Assembly (NCBI GenBank): GCA_002407725.1
Contig: DHOD01000114.1
Span: 6,226 to 31,174, forward strand
Length of the DNA stretch: 24,949 nucleotides
Direction: 5' to 3'
Source: Christensenella sp. UBA5399
GTDB taxonomy: Bacteria > Bacillota > Clostridia > Christensenellales > Christensenellaceae
Both the position numbers and the translations under genes were made by a program. How positions within the stretch are numbered: position 1 is the first letter of the stretch; every line of letters starts with the position of its first letter. The notes under the pieces were generated by a model, which was given only the letters and a program-made list of their open reading frames with translations, had not been told where the DNA came from and did no database searches. This document shows positions 22,600 through 24,949 of the stretch, one piece after another.

Positions 22600-23694
22600 A
22601 TGAAACTAGGAGTTGTAGGCCTACCCAATGTAGGAAAGAGCACACTGTTTAACGCGCTGACGCAGGCGGGCGCACAGAGCGCCAATTATCCGTTTTGCAC
22701 GATTGAGCCCAATTATGGCGTGGTATCAGTGCCCGACAGCAGGCTCGATTACCTTGCGGAAATATACCACCCGCAAAAATTCACGCCCGCGACAATAGAA
22801 TTTGTCGATATCGCGGGGCTGGTCAAAGGCGCCAGCAAAGGCGAGGGCCTGGGCAACAAATTTCTTTCGCACATCCGCGAGGTAGATGCGGTCATCGAGG
22901 TTGTGCGTTGCTTTGAGGACGGAAACATCACACATGTGGACGGCAGCATCGACCCGCTCAGGGATGTGACAACCATCAATTACGAGTTGATTTTTGCGGA
23001 TATGGAGACGGTGGAAAAACGCAAAACAAAATCCGCCAAGCTGATCAAGACGGGCGATAAGAAATACGCGGCGGAAGTGGCGGTCTGTGATAAATTGCTG
23101 GAAGCGCTGGAAAAAGGCAGCTTTGCGCGCAACATGGACTTGGACGAGCACGAGCGGGAAATCGTGGACGACATGTTTTTGCTTACGAACAAGCCGGTGA
23201 TCTACGTCGCCAACATATCGGAAGAGCAGGTTGGCGCGGATGCGCCGGCCGGGTTGGACGACTTTCTGGCATACGCCCGGGAGCACGGCAGCGACGTGAT
23301 TTTTATATCCGCAAAGGTAGAGGAAGAACTTGCCGGGCTGGACGACGAGGAAAAAGAGCTTTTTATAGAAGAGCTGGGTATCGGCGAATCGGGATTGTCC
23401 AAGCTGATCAAGGAATCGTACACATTGCTGGGGCTGATCAGCTACCTGACCGCGGGCGAAAAGGAAGTGCGCGCGTGGACCATTGCAAAGGGCACCAAAG
23501 CGCCGCAGGCCGCCGGAAAAATCCATTCCGATTTTGAACGCGGGTTTATACGGGCCGAGGTTATTGGGTTTGACACGCTTAAGGAACTGGGCGGCAGTAT
23601 GCAGGCTGCAAAGGAGGCGGGAGAGATTCGCCAGGAAGGCAAGGATTACGTGATTCAGGATGGCGACGTTGTGCTCTTCCGGTTTAATGTATAA
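22600..23694 (+). CDS. ychF: Redox-regulated ATPase/GTPase YchF (OLA1 family)
   Basis: YchF is a universally conserved Obg-like P-loop nucleotidase that binds ribosomes and is linked to stress and protein-synthesis control. The 364-residue protein has G1 'GLPNVGKST' (7-15), G3 'DIAGL' (70-74) and, in place of the GTPase NKxD, N205-I-S-E208, the NxxE form that lets the family prefer ATP. '[18 protein letters not shown]' is a family block, and the C-terminal TGS domain runs from about 285 to the end ('[17 protein letters not shown]', '[15 protein letters not shown]'). Length is normal. GAGGA about seven bases before ATG 22600 supports the start. A strong terminator follows 15 bases after the stop, so it is a single-gene unit. 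Confidence 0.96.
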   Translation: MKLGVVGLPNVGKSTLFNALTQAGAQSANYPFCTIEPNYGVVSVPDSRLDYLAEIYHPQKFTPATIEFVDIAGLVKGASKGEGLGNKFLSHIREVDAVIEVVRCFEDGNITHVDGSIDPLRDVTTINYELIFADMETVEKRKTKSAKLIKTGDKKYAAEVAVCDKLLEALEKGSFARNMDLDEHEREIVDDMFLLTNKPVIYVANISEEQVGADAPAGLDDFLAYAREHGSDVIFISAKVEEELAGLDDEEKELFIEELGIGESGLSKLIKESYTLLGLISYLTAGEKEVRAWTIAKGTKAPQAAGKIHSDFERGFIRAEVIGFDTLKELGGSMQAAKEAGEIRQEGKDYVIQDGDVVLFRFNV

Positions 23695-23709
23695 TATGAA
23701 CGCTGTACA

Positions 23710-23743
23710 AAAAGAGCGGGGATATAAGCATCCCCGCTCTTTT
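23710..23743. terminator. Bidirectional rho-independent terminator after ychF
   Basis: A 14-bp perfect stem (23710-23723 with 23730-23743) has an A-run on the 5' arm and a T-run on the 3' arm, so it can stop ychF on the plus strand and the small lipoprotein gene, which ends 14 bases away, on the minus strand. Confidence 0.93.
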
Positions 23744-23757
23744 CTATAGAAGATATA

Positions 23758-24006
23758 TCAATCGATCTCCACGCCGCCACCGCCGGACCCGTCCGGGTTC
23801 TGGTAGTGCATCTCCTTCTGCCCTTCCTCGTTGACAAACTGCTGTACATTTGCGCCCGGCTGTATCTCGCCCTCCGCATCCTGTATCAATGAAGATCCGC
23901 CTGCCGCCGCGGTTTCTTCCTGATCTTTTGGCGCGCAACCCGCGATGCACAATACGCACAACAGTACAGCTGCCGCCACCAGCAATCCCCTCTTTAATTT
24001 TTTCAT
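23758..24006 (-). CDS. Small lipoprotein of unknown function
   Basis: I do not recognise the family. The 82-residue product has a basic N-terminus, a hydrophobic core and lipobox CIAG-C24. The mature part is short, acidic and polar, with a Gly-rich 'GSGGGGVEID' tail, and no fold can be named; it may be a spacer-like surface lipoprotein. ATG 24006 follows GGGTGGG; a GTG at 24015 in the same frame with AAAGG before it is possible and would add three residues. A good promoter (TTGTAT, 17 bases, TATACT) lies 36 to 64 bases upstream, and the shared terminator at 23710-23743 closes the unit, which argues that this is a real gene. Confidence 0.75.
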   Translation of the reverse strand: MKKLKRGLLVAAAVLLCVLCIAGCAPKDQEETAAAGGSSLIQDAEGEIQPGANVQQFVNEEGQKEMHYQNPDGSGGGGVEID

Positions 24007-24041
24007 ACTTCCCACCCTTTCGTTTTTGTTTTTTCAAAAGC

Positions 24042-24070
24042 AGTATAACATGCACTTTTCAGCGATACAA
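24042..24070 (-). promoter_or_regulatory. Promoter of the small lipoprotein gene
   Basis: On the minus strand TTGTAT (24070-24065) and TATACT (24047-24042) are 17 bases apart, about 36 bases before the start codon. On the other strand TATAAC (24044-24049) at the same place could be a -10 for the metallophosphoesterase transcript, but without a clear -35. Confidence 0.6.
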
Positions 24071-24154
24071 CGGAGGCATGGCATTGTTAATCCCGCGTAC
24101 AGAAAATCGTAAGAATTTGTTTAGATTTTTCTTTTTTGTTATTTCAAGTATTTA

Positions 24155-24949
24155 TTGTTAACCCTTTGCGCCGGGGTGTATTATATAAATATGTTTAACA
24201 ATAACCATATCCAGACAACCGCATACGGAATTTTGAGCAGCAAGGTGCGGGATGATTTTGTGGTTGCGCAATTGTCCGACCTACATGAGAAAAGCTTCGG
24301 CCTGCACAACCATCGGCTTTTCCACAAGGTGGAAGCGCTCCGTCCTGACATCATCGCCATCACCGGCGACCTTGTCGCGCATGAGAAGCAGAAAACAGCG
24401 GATACGGCATATACATATACGCTGGCAAAAGGCCTGGTGAAAATCGCGCCCTGCTTTTTTGTGACGGGCAACCACGAGCGGGAGTTTGACGCCGAAATCA
24501 CAGATGCGCTTGCCCGGGGCGGCGTAACGGTGATCCGCGGTGAAATGCATACGCTGCAGGTCGGCAACACCGACGTCAATATCTCAGGCATAGACGATGT
24601 GACATACGGAATGGAAGGAATTGCCCAAACATGCGGCTCCTTTGTAGGAAAAGACGGGTTCAACATTTTTTTGACGCACCAGCCGCAGGTCTACGAGCTT
24701 TGCCTGCAAAACAACATCGACCTGATCCTTGCGGGGCACACCCACGCAGGGCAGATCCGCATTCCCAAAATCACGGAAATTTATATGAGCGGACAGGGGT
24801 GGTTTCCCAAATATATCCAGGGCGAGTTTACCGACGGCGAAACAACCATGATCATCAGCCGCGGCCTGGGTGCGTCCGGCTATCCCACATTCCGGCTCAA
24901 CAACCCGCCCGAGCTGGTCGCGGTCTATGTTTCACCTCTGAAGAATTAA
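24155..24949 (+). CDS. Metallophosphoesterase (YkuE/YaeI-like), N-terminal anchor apparently frameshifted
   Basis: A calcineurin-like phosphoesterase, probably membrane-anchored with the active site outside. Metal-site motifs are complete: D42-x-H44 in 'QLSDLHEKS', D72 in 'ITGDL', N106-H107 in 'VTGNHERE', His in 'LTHQP' and 'AGHTHAGQ'. The coordinates give the longest open frame (TTG 24155). No start in this frame is convincing: TTG 24155, GTG 24176 and ATG 24191 all lack a good site. By contrast GGAGG at 24072-24076 precedes ATG 24078 and TTG 24084 in another frame, which codes 'RKNLFRFFFFVISSIYC' and stops at 24161. Joining the two through the poly-T tract at 24126-24137 would restore a normal anchor and a protein of about 290 residues. 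A -1 frameshift, a lost T or a sequencing error could explain it. The stop TAA is at the window end, so the 3' end is complete. Confidence 0.88.
   Translation: MLTLCAGVYYINMFNNNHIQTTAYGILSSKVRDDFVVAQLSDLHEKSFGLHNHRLFHKVEALRPDIIAITGDLVAHEKQKTADTAYTYTLAKGLVKIAPCFFVTGNHEREFDAEITDALARGGVTVIRGEMHTLQVGNTDVNISGIDDVTYGMEGIAQTCGSFVGKDGFNIFLTHQPQVYELCLQNNIDLILAGHTHAGQIRIPKITEIYMSGQGWFPKYIQGEFTDGETTMIISRGLGASGYPTFRLNNPPELVAVYVSPLKN

Noticed and set aside
22466..22645. N-terminal extension of uppP
   Set aside because: It adds 60 residues absent from the family, runs over the ychF start and lies upstream of the uppP promoter.
1..24949. CRISPR array, phage module or toxin-antitoxin pair
   Set aside because: I saw no regularly spaced repeats, no cas, phage structural or integrase genes, and no paired small toxin and antitoxin genes.

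Overview
The window looks like a piece of an anaerobic, low-to-mid GC Firmicutes (Clostridia) chromosome. The grounds are short lipoprotein signal peptides with GC-type lipoboxes, strong GGAGG ribosome binding sites, an AgrC/AgrA-like two-component pair, an IS200-group insertion sequence, a cobalamin riboswitch, QueH rather than QueG, and housekeeping UppP and YchF genes. A Christensenellaceae-like or related clostridial source is a guess from overall style; no gene here fixes the taxon.

Layout. 1-6.6 kb (+): a 1518-residue secreted mosaic protein (two Ig-like modules, a long helical bundle, a beta-helix-like stretch, three PLAT-like modules), then a lipoprotein carboxylesterase ending at a near-ideal terminator. 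6.6-7.3 kb: an intact IS200-type element lying on the T-tract of that terminator. 7.4-14.1 kb: an accessory sugar or polyol locus. dhaL and dhaK plus a LytTR response regulator and AgrC-like sensor kinase lie on the minus strand, and a divergent plus-strand pair encodes an RbsB-like sugar-binding lipoprotein and a metal-dependent amidohydrolase/lactonase. No ABC permease or ATPase accompanies the binding protein, so it may serve the sensor rather than transport. The 353-bp divergent spacer holds LytTR-like direct repeats and several palindromes. 14.1-17.9 kb (-): a 1239-residue hybrid sensor kinase (very large Cache-like ectodomain, HAMP, two PAS, HisKA, HATPase, receiver).

17.9-18.9 kb is gene-poor. 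It carries a tandem hairpin array including a cloverleaf-like fold, the broken 3' end of an ABC exporter gene and one copy of a palindromic intergenic repeat. A second copy lies at 21.4 kb. 18.9-19.8 kb (-): a DUF4430 lipoprotein under a complete cobalamin riboswitch. 19.8-21.3 kb (+): queH overlapping a DUF1848 gene with a C-terminal CX3CX2C cluster. 21.7-23.7 kb: uppP (-) and ychF (+), divergent, with overlapping -35 boxes. 23.7-24.9 kb: a small lipoprotein (-) and a metallophosphoesterase (+) whose N-terminal membrane anchor appears to be in another frame, separated by a poly-T tract.

The most interesting points are the transporter-less binding protein with its AgrC/AgrA-like pair, the riboswitch-controlled DUF4430 lipoprotein, the cloverleaf-like array, the two-copy palindromic repeat, the pairs of divergent promoters sharing a -35 region, and the apparent frameshift in the last gene. 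Everything here was read by eye; no alignment, folding or database search was run.
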